A stretch of 64,000 nt of DNA from the NCBI GenBank assembly GCA_014905825.1, contig JACGCN010000010.1, forward strand, positions 1,488,001 to 1,552,000, in the 5' to 3' direction. Position numbers and translations under genes: made by a program. Under the pieces are notes generated by a model. It did not search any database and had not been told where the DNA came from. It saw only the letters and a list, made by a program, of their open reading frames with translations. The DNA is from Lyophyllum atratum. Taxonomy: Eukaryota > Basidiomycota > Agaricomycetes > Agaricales > Lyophyllaceae. Position 1 is the stretch's first letter, and each line of letters begins with the position of its first letter. Shown piece after piece: positions 46,686-57,149 of the stretch.

Positions 46686-47864
46686 CTAGTATACACATGG
46701 TCCCTCGTGCATACCCATACAGTACCATTCGTGATGGGACTCGTCATCTGACACATAGCCGCCCTGGACTTCGTCGCCGTTGTCGTTGTTCTCGCCCTCG
46801 TCATCGTCCTTGTCATTGTCGTTCCCCTCGTCCTCGTCCTCATCTTCGTCCTCGTCCTCGTCTTCGTCGTTGTCGTCGTCATCGTTCTCGTTCTCGTCCT
46901 CCCCTTCGTCACCACTATCGGTTTCACCACCATCAGTTTCGACAGCGCTGTCTGATTCAGCGTATACCACTGTGCAGAGGCTTGGGAGAATCGAGGTCTT
47001 GAGTTCCAGAATGGTGATGCCTTTGACGAGGATCTCCACCAATTCAATCTGGATCCGCCACAACTCTCGTATTTTCCACATCTCCAGGGGTAAGTCTCCA
47101 TCCATGAAGTGTAGTCGGCTGAGCATGCGGCGTCCTCGCGCCGCGTGATTATGCAGTTGTGCTCGCCAAACTTCCACACGGCGCTCCTCCACTGCCAGGT
47201 TGAACGACTTATCCAGCCCAATGCTCCAGTACGTGACACCTCCCCATCCGTTAGCCCAGTTCAAAACTGCTGTATGTAATTTCAGGAGGACATCAAGCTC
47301 AAGGTATTGCGTCGGGTAAGGCTTCTTTCCATCATAGTCAACCAGGTTGTTGATCATGTTACCCAGTAGTGCTTCCGGGTGAATGGACTTGGTGCGGTGG
47401 AAGTCCGACGGGAGGGAGTGGGGGGGATTATGGGTCTCGATGTCGAGCTCGGCCGCTGCTGTATCCGTGGTGTGCGGCCCGTCTTCGACAGCGATATCTT
47501 GTGTCAAGAGTTCATAAGTGGAAGAGTCGGTGGAGGACTCTTCAGACGAGTCGGGAAGGGGGGACATAAGCTCAGATACTGGGACGGGTTCTGTGGGGGG
47601 AGGGAGCATGGTCGATTCAGAAATCTGTACGCTAGGTTCGGTACTGGCAATTGTGGATGGTGCAGCATCCTTCTGTGATTTTAGCTCACGACGACGACGC
47701 TGTCGCTCCCGATTCTTTTCTTTCACCTCTGGATGCCTACGAATATCGAGTTAATTAAATGAATAATAACGAGAATACGGTACATACTTTTGATAATAGC
47801 GCTGATACTTGGTCAAGCCGTCTTTTCCTTTCTTCAGTGTCGCCTTGGTGTTACTCGTAGTCAT
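46686..47864 (-). CDS. KDZ cargo protein 3: basic N-terminus, acidic C-terminus, unknown function
   Basis: Two exons: MTTSNTKATLKKGKDGLTKY then QRYYQK from 47864, spliced to HPEVKEKNRERQRRRRELKS and a long frame ending at 46686. The N-terminal YYQKHPEVKEKNRERQRRRR motif looks like a short basic DNA- or RNA-binding helix. A Ser/Thr/Pro-rich acidic linker follows, then a helical core (HPEALLGNMINNLVDYDGKK, LNWANGWGGVTYWS, LEMWKIRELWRIQIELVEIL). An almost uninterrupted Asp/Glu/Asn tract then leads to GGYVSDDESHHEWYCMGMHE. The acidic tail is reminiscent of histone chaperones, but I see no recognised chaperone fold. It is convergent with cargo gene 2 (about 120 bp apart) and divergent from the TET/JBP gene. 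Confidence 0.72.
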
Positions 47865-48262
47865 ATTTGGACTTTGAATTTCCCACTTCTAAGTTTACCG
47901 ATGTGCAACCGGCGTGTGAAAAGGTGGTGAAAGGTGGTGTTCGAATGTTTCCGACTTAAATGTACGCAACACTACCAGTATGTACTATTCTTGCGGTTGT
48001 GTACCGTGATTTCCAACCAATCTAAGGAGCATTTCCTTGTACGCCACGCCCACATGCTAAGTTGGAAACGCGGGAAGGTCAGCAACCACACGCATCAGCA
48101 ACCTTAATTTTCTAATTTGCCGAGACATCAATCTCGATTTCGATGATCTCACCCATATGGTTGCACACACACGGTGAGCAACCTCGTTCTTTAAATTTGA
48201 TTCTTTAGTCTCCCACCTTTTTTCTGTCTCCCACCTTTTCCTCCCACCTTTCCTGACAAAAA

Positions 48263-49834
48263 ATGTCTCGCCTCCACTTCGAAGCCGCTCCAGGCTGTAC
48301 CAACTCTGGGTTGCGGTTTCAGGACCATCGAGGCCTACGTACGTCATTGTTTATCTCGGACCGACTTGCCACGCTGATCATCAATTTCCGAAAACAGATC
48401 ATCCGAACCTTGGACCCTTTCTTTCACCGCCCACCGTCGAGCCGCTCGGCACCATCCAAACCTCCTTCAACCTCGATGATCTCCCCCAGCGCACCAGCGG
48501 CTGGACCGTGCCCGATGTCCCAACAAACTCCGAAGTAGTACCGACACTACAGGACCTCAGGAAGGAGGGTGGTTACCGGCTTTTCAAGTGGGATGGCATG
48601 TGCGTTCTTTACTTACTTAGAAACATTTTTGATTAGGCTAATGATCATAAAGTACCCCCTATGCTCTTTTAGACACAGATGCACGCATCTTCGGGCTCCT
48701 AGCAGGCGTGCCAGCCGTTCCCGCACCCCAACACCCATCCAACAACTTCTCCCACGATTTCGACAGTCGTATGGACACGCTAGACACGTCCGACATGCCC
48801 GGCCTCGTCTCGGACGACAGCGACGACGGGGATGGGGACGATAGCGAATCGGCGACTAGCGAATCGGCGACTAGCGAGTCGCGACCATGGTCCGACGTCG
48901 TGACGGGCTTCGAACATGCCCTGAAGGCTGTGCGTCTCATCGGCCAGGCCTCGGGTACATTCTCACCTGTTGCTGGGTCACATCGTCGTGGTAATTATTT
49001 TACCTTGACCTCTGGGATATCCTTTGGCGGCGGCCAGACGGTACGTTCTGAGTTCAACGTCGTTCTTTAACTTTATCTAACTGACTTTTCGAAACCCTTC
49101 CAGGAGCCACAAAACCTTGTCCACACACGCGAGGAGCAACAGCTCATCGATAGCCTCCTCCTCAACGACCATGTTGAACGCGTAGCGGCTTTCCAGTCCC
49201 GTATGTGAACTATGTAATTATCTACTATGAATACATATCAAATGGTTTTGGTTTTACTACAGAAGCTCTCGGATATATCGCCCCACGCATATACGAAGAC
49301 ATCGCGGTCCACCTAGCCGTGCTCATGTTTGCAGGCAAGAAGAGAGATCAGTTCCAAGCGAACTTCTCCTCCTCGGTTTACCCGGCTGGAACGTTCAACC
49401 TCGGTCCGGAGACCGTCACGGTACTCCACAACGACGGCAAGAACTCCAGGTACAATCTGTGCGCTGTGACCGTTGGGGGGCATTTCGATTCGAAACGCGG
49501 TGGTCATTTGATTCTATACGACTTGAAATTGATCATCGAGTTTCCGCGTGGTTCCACGATCCTCATACCTTCCGCCCTCCTTCGCCACGGCAACACCGCC
49601 ATCCAGCCTGGTGAGGAGCGCGTATCTTTCACTCAGTACTGTGCAGGAGGTCTACTTCGTTGGGTGAGCCACGGTTGTGTCACTGATGCGTCCATCAAGG
49701 AGTCGCATCCTCACACTTGGCAGGCGAGGATGAAGGCGATGAATGTGAGTCGAGGTCAGGGGTTCAATTTTTTTTCCAAGTTCCACGAGCTAGCGAGGGA
49801 CCGGAAGGCAGTGTTCCGGAACTTGGGGCTGTAA
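48263..49834 (+). CDS. TET/JBP-family 2-oxoglutarate/Fe(II) dioxygenase (predicted 5-methylcytosine oxidase)
   Basis: Predicted to oxidise 5-methylcytosine in DNA. The start at 48263 gives MSRLHFEAAPGCTNSGLRFQ. Later exons carry GGYRLFKWDG, then RIFGLLAGVPA, an acidic Ser/Asp segment, GISFGGGQT and EPQNLVHTREEQQLID, and a catalytic exon from about 49261. The double-stranded beta-helix is clear: TFNLGPETVTVLHNDGKN (Fe ligands H.D), LCAVTVGGHFDSKRGGHLIL, IIEFPRGSTILIPSALLRHG (distal Fe-ligand His) and GEERVSFTQYCAGGLLRWV (2OG-binding Arg). These match fungal TET/JBP proteins and all catalytic residues are present. The join near 48569-48672 is uncertain: the usual GT donor there puts the next exon out of frame, so a GC donor, an earlier donor or a one-base frameshift must apply. 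The gene lies head-to-tail before the transposase. Confidence 0.88.
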
Positions 49835-49837
49835 TTA

Positions 49838-50127
49838 CATATGCTTATCGTACTTCTATTTTTAAAATCTGATCAGATTATTTGATTTCCACCAGCGGTG
49901 CATGTGGATGCGCCACTTTTGAGTCGTTCGTTCGGGCGGTATTTGTCTGATGTTCATGTGAGTTGTCCGATGCCAACGAATGCATATGCTTATCGTACTT
50001 CTATTTTTAAAATCTGATCAGATTATTTGATTTGCACCAGCGGTGCATATGGATGCGCCACTTCTGAATCGTTTGTTCGGGCAGTATTTGTCTGATGTTC
50101 ATGTGAGTTGTCCGATGCCGTCGAATT
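49838..50127 (+). repeat. Tandem duplication, about 145 bp period, at the 5' end of the KDZ transposase gene
   Basis: The segment beginning ATGCTTATCGTACTTCTATT at 49841 is repeated at 49986. Both copies contain TTTTTAAAATCTGATCAGATT and reach GTTCATGTGAGTTGTCCGATG. Copy 2 carries the putative start codon (CATATGGATGCGCC, ATG at 50049) where copy 1 has CATGTGGATGCGCC. Copy 1 is therefore a duplicated promoter plus first codons lacking the start. Confidence 0.88.
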
Positions 50128-53100
50128 TGAACGTACCTGATGCACAATCCACATGGACAGTGTCCGATGCCGTCGAACCGGGACCTCGATTCCACATTGA
50201 CGCAGCAGTGCCCTTTCCTTCTCCCTTAGCGTCGATGTCAACACACCACCCAAGAAAGAAGGCTCGTCGTCGTGGGGGGATGTTTGCTGTGCCCTCTGAT
50301 GAAACCCAAACCCCTTCCCAATCTACCATCATCTCAACCCGCTATCGCCTCCCCCCACAAGCCAACGCGTACAGTACCTCTACCACCGTCTTCAACGTTC
50401 CCACTCCGCATCAAGCACTTTCTACCGTAGTGCCTCCGGCGGACGACCCTGCCCTTTGGAACGACCAATCTGCAGAACATTTCTCATCTCTGGATGCCGA
50501 CGCTACCCTCGATCCTACCCTCGATCCCGCCTATGTCGCTGAAGTGGAGGCTGAGAGAGTCACTGCGAAGCGTGCAAGAGTTCGTGTTAGTACATTCCAA
50601 TTTTTCACACTCGTCACCGTCTCACTCGACCTTTGCCAGATAAACCAGTTGAAAAAATGGCTACCGGATCGGGACCTTTACCTTGCGGAATTTCTGCGTC
50701 TTGAAGGGCGTGGAGACCACCCTGATATCTGCCCTGGCCATACAGAAACCTCCGAGCTTCACCACGCATCATATCGATGTGTCGATTGCGCTGGCGGCCA
50801 CCTGTTATGCCAGGTGTGTATGGTGTCTACGCATCGGCACAACCCCCTCCATGAAATCGAGGTTCGTTCTCTTCGTTGTCATTTTTTACCTAGTCCCTGA
50901 ATATTTTCCTCGACAGCGTTGGACAGGCACTTACTTCGAAAAAGCTAGTCTGAAGTCTATCGGCCTCCGAGTCCTTCTAGGTCACCCTCTCGATGATTCT
51001 TGCCCCATCCCTTACCCGGTCAACGACTTCGTCGTCGTCCACACCAATGGAATTCACGAAGTTGCGGTCGACTTTTGCGGCTGCCAACAGGCGAAACCCC
51101 ACATCGTTCAACTTCTTCGATATCACTGGTTCCCCGCCTCCATTGATCGACCCTGCACGGCAGCCACTCTGGCTGTGCTTCGACATTTTCAGCTTCTCAG
51201 CTTCGAATCGAAGGCTTCCGCATTTGAATTTTATAACTCTCTCAAGCGTCTCACTGAGAATACAGGGGTGTCACCACCAAAGGTAAGATTCCGTGCTATA
51301 ACATATTTCCTATGCTGACGAACACCTCCAGGATCGGTATCGTTTGTTCATGACCATGGTGCGCGAGTACCGGCATCTGAAGATGCTCAAGCGTGCGGGG
51401 CGTGGCCATGATCCAGCTGGCACCGTGGCTACAAAACCAGGGGAGTGTGCCGTTCTTTGCCCCGCATGCCCGCAGCCTGGGATCAATTTGAAAGAGGGCT
51501 GGAAGAATGCTAGTCCCGAGGATCGGTGAGTGCTTCGTCTTCTCAGAATTAACCCTTTCTAATAGTTTTTATCATGTTAGATTTTTATACCGTCTCTTCC
51601 TCGCCATCGACGCGAACTTTCGCCTGAAAAGGAAAAAAGTGTCATCCTATGAAGCCGATCCGGGCTTAAGCAAGGGATGGGCATACTTTCTACCGGAAGT
51701 GGAGTACAAATCGTTTCTCAAAGCGTTTGATAAGCTTATAGTGCAAGAGGTAAATCATTCTTATTGTCAATCTCTATAAAATTCTGACTTTGCTATCAGC
51801 GTAGTACCTGTTCCAACCACAAGGCCGTCGACGCGGAACGTGCGACTAAGGGGCTTGCGGCAACGGGTGTAGCTGCGGTTGACTGTGCAAGGCACGATGT
51901 GAAGCGCCCACTCGCAGTCGCAGATCTCATTGGAGGAGAACGGTGCGTACTTCACGATTGTCATAATCAGTATTTCTGACGAGAAATTTCCAGATATGTT
52001 ACGATGGATTCTGTTTTTTTGGGTCGCTCAAGGACATCGACCTCTTGGAGATTGTTGTTTCCTACGATATCGTGTGCCAGTGGAGTAAGCATGTCTGGGA
52101 TCGGATGGCCAAGTACCCGCACAAGATGCACATCAATGCCGACGATACTACACATTTCTACTTCTACATTCCCAAGTTTCACCTCCCCGCCCACATCATG
52201 GCATGCCAGACCATCTACTCCTTCAACTTTAACCCCTCTGTTGGACGCACGGATGGCGAAGGTGTTGAGCGCGGCTGGTCCCACATCAATCCGGTTGCAA
52301 CAAGCACACGAGAAATGGGACCCGGAAGTCGTCGAGATACTCTCGACGACCACTTCGGCGACTGGAATTGGAAGAAGACATCATTCATGGGTAAGCTATT
52401 CATTCTTCTTTTTGAGGGCATATATCTAACGTAATCTATACTCAGGCGCATCTTTACTACGAAAGATAGAAGAGGCTGTAGTAGAAGGTAATGATCACCG
52501 ACAACTTCACGATGAATTCAACGCCGGGCTCGACCCCGAAATTACTGGCCGCTGGCGAGCCGAGTTGTCGACGTGGGAAGTGAGGGAAAGCAATGAGAAG
52601 GGACCGAATCCTTTCGAGCGGAAGTTTCAAGGTATGTTGCCAGTCATTGTCCCACCTTACTGCTACTAACCCTTGGCAAGTCATTTCTCAGGATGCTGTT
52701 CGGAAAAAGCTCGCTCTTCAGGAGAGCGAGGATACCAAGGCCGGTCGGGCTTATGCGCTTCATGAAGAGATCTCGGCATCGCAGCTCATAACCATGGGCC
52801 TTGACTTTGAGGAAAAACAGTATGTATTCGACTATAATCTGTGTTATTATCGCTCAGTGAGTACTCTAGACGCTGCCTTGCTGTGGATCGAGCTGCTTTG
52901 GGCCAGCATGCGACGGACAAGCAAAAGTCTAAGCTTCAGACGCAGTCCAACATTCTGCGTCGGAAGATTGATGCATGGATTGCGGTCCAGCATCTGTACA
53001 TGCCTGCACTTGCTACCATACGCACGCGTGACGCTGAAGCAGACGATCACGATAGTGACCCCACGGAGGACGTATCACTATACCTCCCGTCCGCCCTTGC

Positions 53101-54003
53101 TCACTCCTCCTCACATCCACGCGCCCTCCCATCATCTCGCTTACAGGCCCCTGTCGTCCCTTGCGACATTCGTCTCCGTGAGATGGAATGGGAACTTCGG
53201 AATGCCCAGGCCAGTGATGCACTTGCGGAGCTTCGTGACGGCCTTCGTCTCCGCTCCTACCTCTACATCGACAAGGACCGTTTCCAACGTGGTCAGCGCC
53301 ATAATACTCGTTCCAGAGGCATCATCGACCGTACTGAGGTCAAGATCGCCGCCGCCGCTTCGAAGTACCGTGCAGCTCGTCTAGCAATCGAGGGTCTTGC
53401 ACCAGCGTTGGATAAGGTTGGCTGGGAGGATGCTTATCCTCTGCTAGCCCGTGAGGATATCAGGGCGATGGGCGAGGCGGATCCGAGTGTCCGTGTGCGA
53501 CCCGGGCCAGCACAGGGTCGTCACAGGGGGTCCTGGATATGGACACGGCTGGGAGATCTGGAATACAAGGACGACGACCTCCTCCAGGACGGTGCGTTCC
53601 TCATCATCTTCTGTAGATATTTTTCTCACAGAGCATATATCTGACAGACCTCCGCATTGAGTGGTGTAAGGGCAAAGCTCGTGCGGACCGATGGCAAGAG
53701 GAGGTTCGATTACTCCTGGAGGAAATGGAGAGGGTTGACCGCTTCTTTAACCATAAGGCGGTGGAATGGGAAAGCCGTACGCTAGTGGTCTGTTCTGCGG
53801 GCAGGTACGATGATCGGGCAACAGCAGAAGGGAGGAGGGCCTACGCATACCAGCAGGCTGCCACGTATTCTGCTATGCGGCGCCGCGCTGCTCACTTATG
53901 GCACCATGTACCCACATTCGTCGCACAGGGGCATGGCTTGCTGGTACCGGAAGACGTCCAGACCGCCGAGAAGGGCGACGACGATGCGGAGGAAGAACAG
54001 TGA
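50049..54003 (+). CDS. KDZ (Kyakuja-Dileera-Zisupton) transposase, CxC2 type, with an apparent frameshift
   Basis: Cut-and-paste transposase of the element. The start at 50049 gives MDAPLLNRLFGQYLSDVHVS. A disordered N-terminus with a basic patch (PRKKARRRGG) is followed by the CxC2 cysteine cluster (YRCVDCAGGHLLCQVCM). The RNase H-like core comes next: IDANFRLKRKK (first catalytic Asp region), GWAYFLPEVEYK, STCSNHKAVDAE, GVAAVDCARH, VSYDIVCQWSKHVWDRM (second Asp region), KFHLPAH and GRTDGEGVERGWS (Glu region), then a long helical C-terminus with the DLGDLEYKDDDL-like segment and an acidic end at 54003. Around ten short introns interrupt it. Between GER/YVTMDSVF and SLKDIDLLEIVVSYD the frame changes at a run of seven T (52014-52020). 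One more T would keep frame. Unless this is a sequencing or assembly slip, this copy is inactive. Confidence 0.88.
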
Positions 54004-54088
54004 TTTTTATACTGTACTAGGTAATAATACATAATATACACTATTTTGCTCGTCCTAGTGGGTTCCGTAATATGCCTGCTACGGTCAA

Positions 54089-54180
54089 GGCGGGTGCGGG
54101 ATCGGGGTGCACATTTGCCGACCTGGAGGGCGGGAATCGGGGTGCGCATTTGCCGACCTGAAGGGCGGGAATCGGGATCC
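54089..54180 (+). repeat. Short tandem repeats in the right arm of the KDZ element
   Basis: About 2.5 copies of a roughly 37 bp unit containing GGGGTGC.CATTTGCCGACCTG, each followed by GGGCGGGAATCGGG, lie between the transposase stop and the right inverted repeat. Confidence 0.75.
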
Positions 54181-54364
54181 GAATACACGGAACGGAAGGG
54201 CGGGGTGAGTTGTACCTAAATGGAGGTCGTCCCAATGAGGAAGTGGGGGCGCGACTGCTCTGAACGATGAGCTCGAGTATTAGGGACGAGCATATCCATA
54301 TTGAGCGATATAGGCGGGAATGGGTGTGCGGAAGGACGTAGGGTGCTTCTAAGCTAGAGCAATA

Positions 54365-54472
54365 TTCGCGAATACCGCCTTCTGATTAGAGGCAATATTC
54401 GCGAAGTCATCCTCTAGATTAGAGGCAGGTTCGCGAACCCTATCTGATGTCATCAGAGCGTGGGTTCGCGAA
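54365..54472 (-). repeat. Right terminal inverted repeat of the KDZ element with four TTCGCGAA octamers
   Basis: TTCGCGAA occurs at 54365, 54398, 54430 and 54465. The reverse complement from 54472 aligns with the left end from 41826. A CCTCTAAT-like element sits between octamers on both sides. Confidence 0.88.
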
Positions 54473-54498
54473 GTCACGCCAGCATCAGGTGTCACCGT

Positions 54499-55664
54499 AT
54501 GGGGTGTATGACACTGGAGCTGACAATTTTCTTCTTCGCGATGACTTTTCTTTCCTTCATCTTCAGTTTTCGTGCGCTATTCGCCGTAAACGTTTATCAT
54601 GCGGTTTACTGTCTTCCTGGATCGTGGCGCAGGCCTTCGGGGTCAGTAGATCTCCTATCATCAATCCGCGCGTCTATCAGAACCCATCCTTATCTCATAT
54701 TATTCGACAGGGCTTTATCGTTGGAACAAAATGAGTACATGCCTATCTGCCATATTCGAGTCTCGACGTATTTCGATGGCTTTCTTCTGATGTTTTTGAT
54801 CCTTCTTGAGAAACAACAGAGTAAGTAATCAATACTAATGACTATAGTCAATAGCGGTCGTCGATTTATCCTGATTGACTTTCAACTGGTGCCTGGGTGC
54901 CTTCAAGTCTTCCTCAACGAAATCGTTGAGCAACCAAGTGAGCAGCTACTCGTATTTCGACACAGCGATGTGCATCGTTCCGGGTAGCCTGGAGGGCGGC
55001 GGACGGATCATGTTCTTATTGGCGCCCGGTGCTGCATTTGGCGATGATAAGGACTTCGTCAAGACTTCGCGCGTCCGTTATAAAGTCGTGTCACGGCAAG
55101 GCGCATGGAGCTCGAGGAACTTGTAGCGTTAGAGGACACGATGTGCGATCGCCAGATTGGCTGTGCCGCCTCTGTCGTGACAATGTAAGTCGGGCAAGAA
55201 TGCAGAAAAAGTGGTCATCGTCGGGTTACAGGGATGGTGATGCCGATCCCTTCTGTTATCAAGCTGCAAGCGCAAATTGAACGGTAAATTATCGGGTTTA
55301 GACTTTGTTTACGCAAGTCCAATGATAACGTCCAAGGGTCTGGTTCACAGCAACGCCACCATTCAACACCTACATACAAACGCGCCGCGCGTTTTTGGGG
55401 TATGGCGTCGATCATTGGGCGGTGCGTGATCGTGATGAAACCTTTCACCTATAGAAGAGGGAGCCGTCATATGAGACTTCCCCCGGGGATCTCTTCTTGA
55501 CCGTTCCTCCCTCTTCTCGGTGAGTTCATACACGTTCCCTTCTCGAGGGATATCTTCCTGATCATTCATCCCTCGTACACTCAGTCACAGACCCTTGGTC
55601 TTTTTCTGTCTTATAAATCCATCTCGTTGTTCAAATCTTCCATCTGTCTCTGAGACATCTACCT
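54499..55664. other. Unassigned sequence between the KDZ element and the DIRS-like gag
   Basis: About 1.2 kb. The last 200 bp are pyrimidine-rich and probably the 5' leader of the DIRS-like element (TCTTATAAATCC at about 55608-55619 resembles a TATA box). The part nearer the KDZ element has short frames without recognisable domains. The terminal repeat of the DIRS-like element could not be delimited. Confidence 0.4.
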
Positions 55665-57149
55665 ATGCCTGAAGAACATGGTCAAAACTTCGCAAACATA
55701 TCGCACAGAGCCTCCGGATCCGGAGCGGGAACCCTACCAAGGCCCGAACTTCCAGGATCCGGATTTGCTGGGAGTGGACGACAAAATCCCGCTGATAAAT
55801 CGACTTACGGATCCTTCTTCGGAGGACCAGGAGGTGGCGCATCGACGCAGCCTTCTGGAACGAATGGAAATGCCGCCGACCAAACTCCAGGGTCAAGCAC
55901 TACAATCCCAACACCTGGATCGAGCATTAGTCTTGGCGGATCCCAAGCGGTGCCGGTCGGATGTGATTTCGACCCCATCATCGCGAAAAAGCAGGAGGAG
56001 ATCATCGTCTCGTACAGGCACGGAGATATCAGCAAATCCGATGCTATCCTTGGCGTCCAGGACCTCCTCGACCACTGCAAAGGAGAGAAAGCAGACCAAA
56101 AGAAGCTTGCCTTCGAGGAATTCCTCGCCGCTCTTGAATCCGTCGAGTTCCTTGCCAAATGTGCTAAACGCCGAGGGAAACGCGCTGCAGATGGGTTATC
56201 GAACGAGGAAGGAGGCCCTGGAGAGGGAAACGAAGGGGATGAAAACCAGCCTCCCGGCGAAGCCGTCGACAAGACCCTTGATGACTTCATCACGCGTGCT
56301 GGAGCGAGATCTAAGCATGGAAGATCTGACGATTCATCCGATGAAGGGGACGCACCTGACGGACTCGGAGCACTTGGTGAAAGGACAAGTGGAAAGAAAA
56401 GGAAGCTCAAGTCCTCAGATCTCCCCTGGTTCAAGGAAGAAACGGCCGCTCGAGACACGGCTCGAATCTCCTGCCAAAAGACACAGGAGCTCCTCTACAC
56501 CTACGAGAAGGATCCAAACTGGGTTAGAAGACAGGTCATCATTTCGGGAATCGCCCCCACGAGCATCCCCCCTGGAGAATGGGATTCCATCTTCCGAGGG
56601 ACTGCCGTCAACCTCGACGCCGTCTTCAGCCAACTGCACCATGTTCTCCCTCCTAAAGACGACCTTGGACGCGTGGGACCATGTGAAATCAGATTTTCGA
56701 ACCCAGAACCAGCGAAAAAGATCCAGAGCGCGGGGGATTGGACAGCCACTTGGGACGACGTCTCCGAGGCTACGATACTCGCATTCCCACATCGCGCGAA
56801 GGAACTTCGGGAATACGGCCAATACATCCGATCCGAATTTTCTGCCAAACAGTCCACTTCCCACCGAAAAATCATCATGCTCGACATTGCCATCAGGAAC
56901 TTCGTTGCTGGTGGGCAACGACACCTGCTCACAGACTTCCACCTTTTCACCCGTTTCCACTCCGCCATCGTCGCCCCGGACGGAATCGAGGCCGGTAACG
57001 GAAGCAGATCCGGTTCAGGTTCCGCGTCGCGTGGCCGATCATCCGGACAGAGGGGAAAGAAATCAGGTACCGAAATCTGCGACAGATTCAACGCGGTTGG
57101 AAGGTCATGCCCGTTCCCAACCACTTGTCGATACACCCACACCTGTAAG
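55665..57149 (+). CDS. DIRS-like gag protein, 3' end displaced by the copia insertion (resumes 62141-62212)
   Basis: ATG at 55665 (MPEEHGQNFANISHRASGSG). A Gly/Ser/Pro-rich N-terminus is followed by a helical region (KQEEIIVSYRHGDISKSDAI), a charged linker with KKRKLKSSDLPWF, and then the capsid-like NWVRRQVIISGIAPTSIPPG and EWDSIFRGTAVNLDAVFSQL segments typical of these elements. The C-terminus holds a Cys/His cluster GRSCPFPTTCRYTHTC. The copia element sits exactly inside this cluster, after codon TGT. On the far side the frame resumes at 62141 as GCGSSGHGERDC and stops at TAA 62210-62212, so the cluster would be complete without the insertion. A second frame of 507 codons overlaps it almost completely (55678-57201). 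Confidence 0.78.

Larger units (their letters stand above)
41807..54490. mobile_element. KDZ-type DNA transposon, about 12.7 kb, carrying a TET/JBP dioxygenase and three other cargo genes
   Basis: Both ends have matching inverted repeats: 41826 inward reads TTCGCGAACCCATCTTCTGA and the reverse complement of the right end, from 54472 inward, reads TTCGCGAACCCACGCTCTGA. Similarity continues with gaps for about 65 bp, through AGGGTTCGCGAAC to CCTCT.ATC...AGGA. The 8-mer GTCACCGT lies outside each end (41799-41806 and 54491-54498) and is the best candidate target duplication; the outermost 15-20 bp of the two ends are less alike, so exact edges are inferred. Inside are five genes, three forward and two reverse, ending with the transposase near the right end. 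Linkage of TET/JBP genes to KDZ transposons in basidiomycetes is established knowledge. This copy shows a nearly complete element with cargo in a definite order. Confidence 0.85.

Noticed and set aside
46697..47148. Forward-strand Ser-rich and Arg-rich frames opposite the acidic tail of cargo gene 3
   Set aside because: Antisense of Asp/Glu codons; low-complexity shadows.
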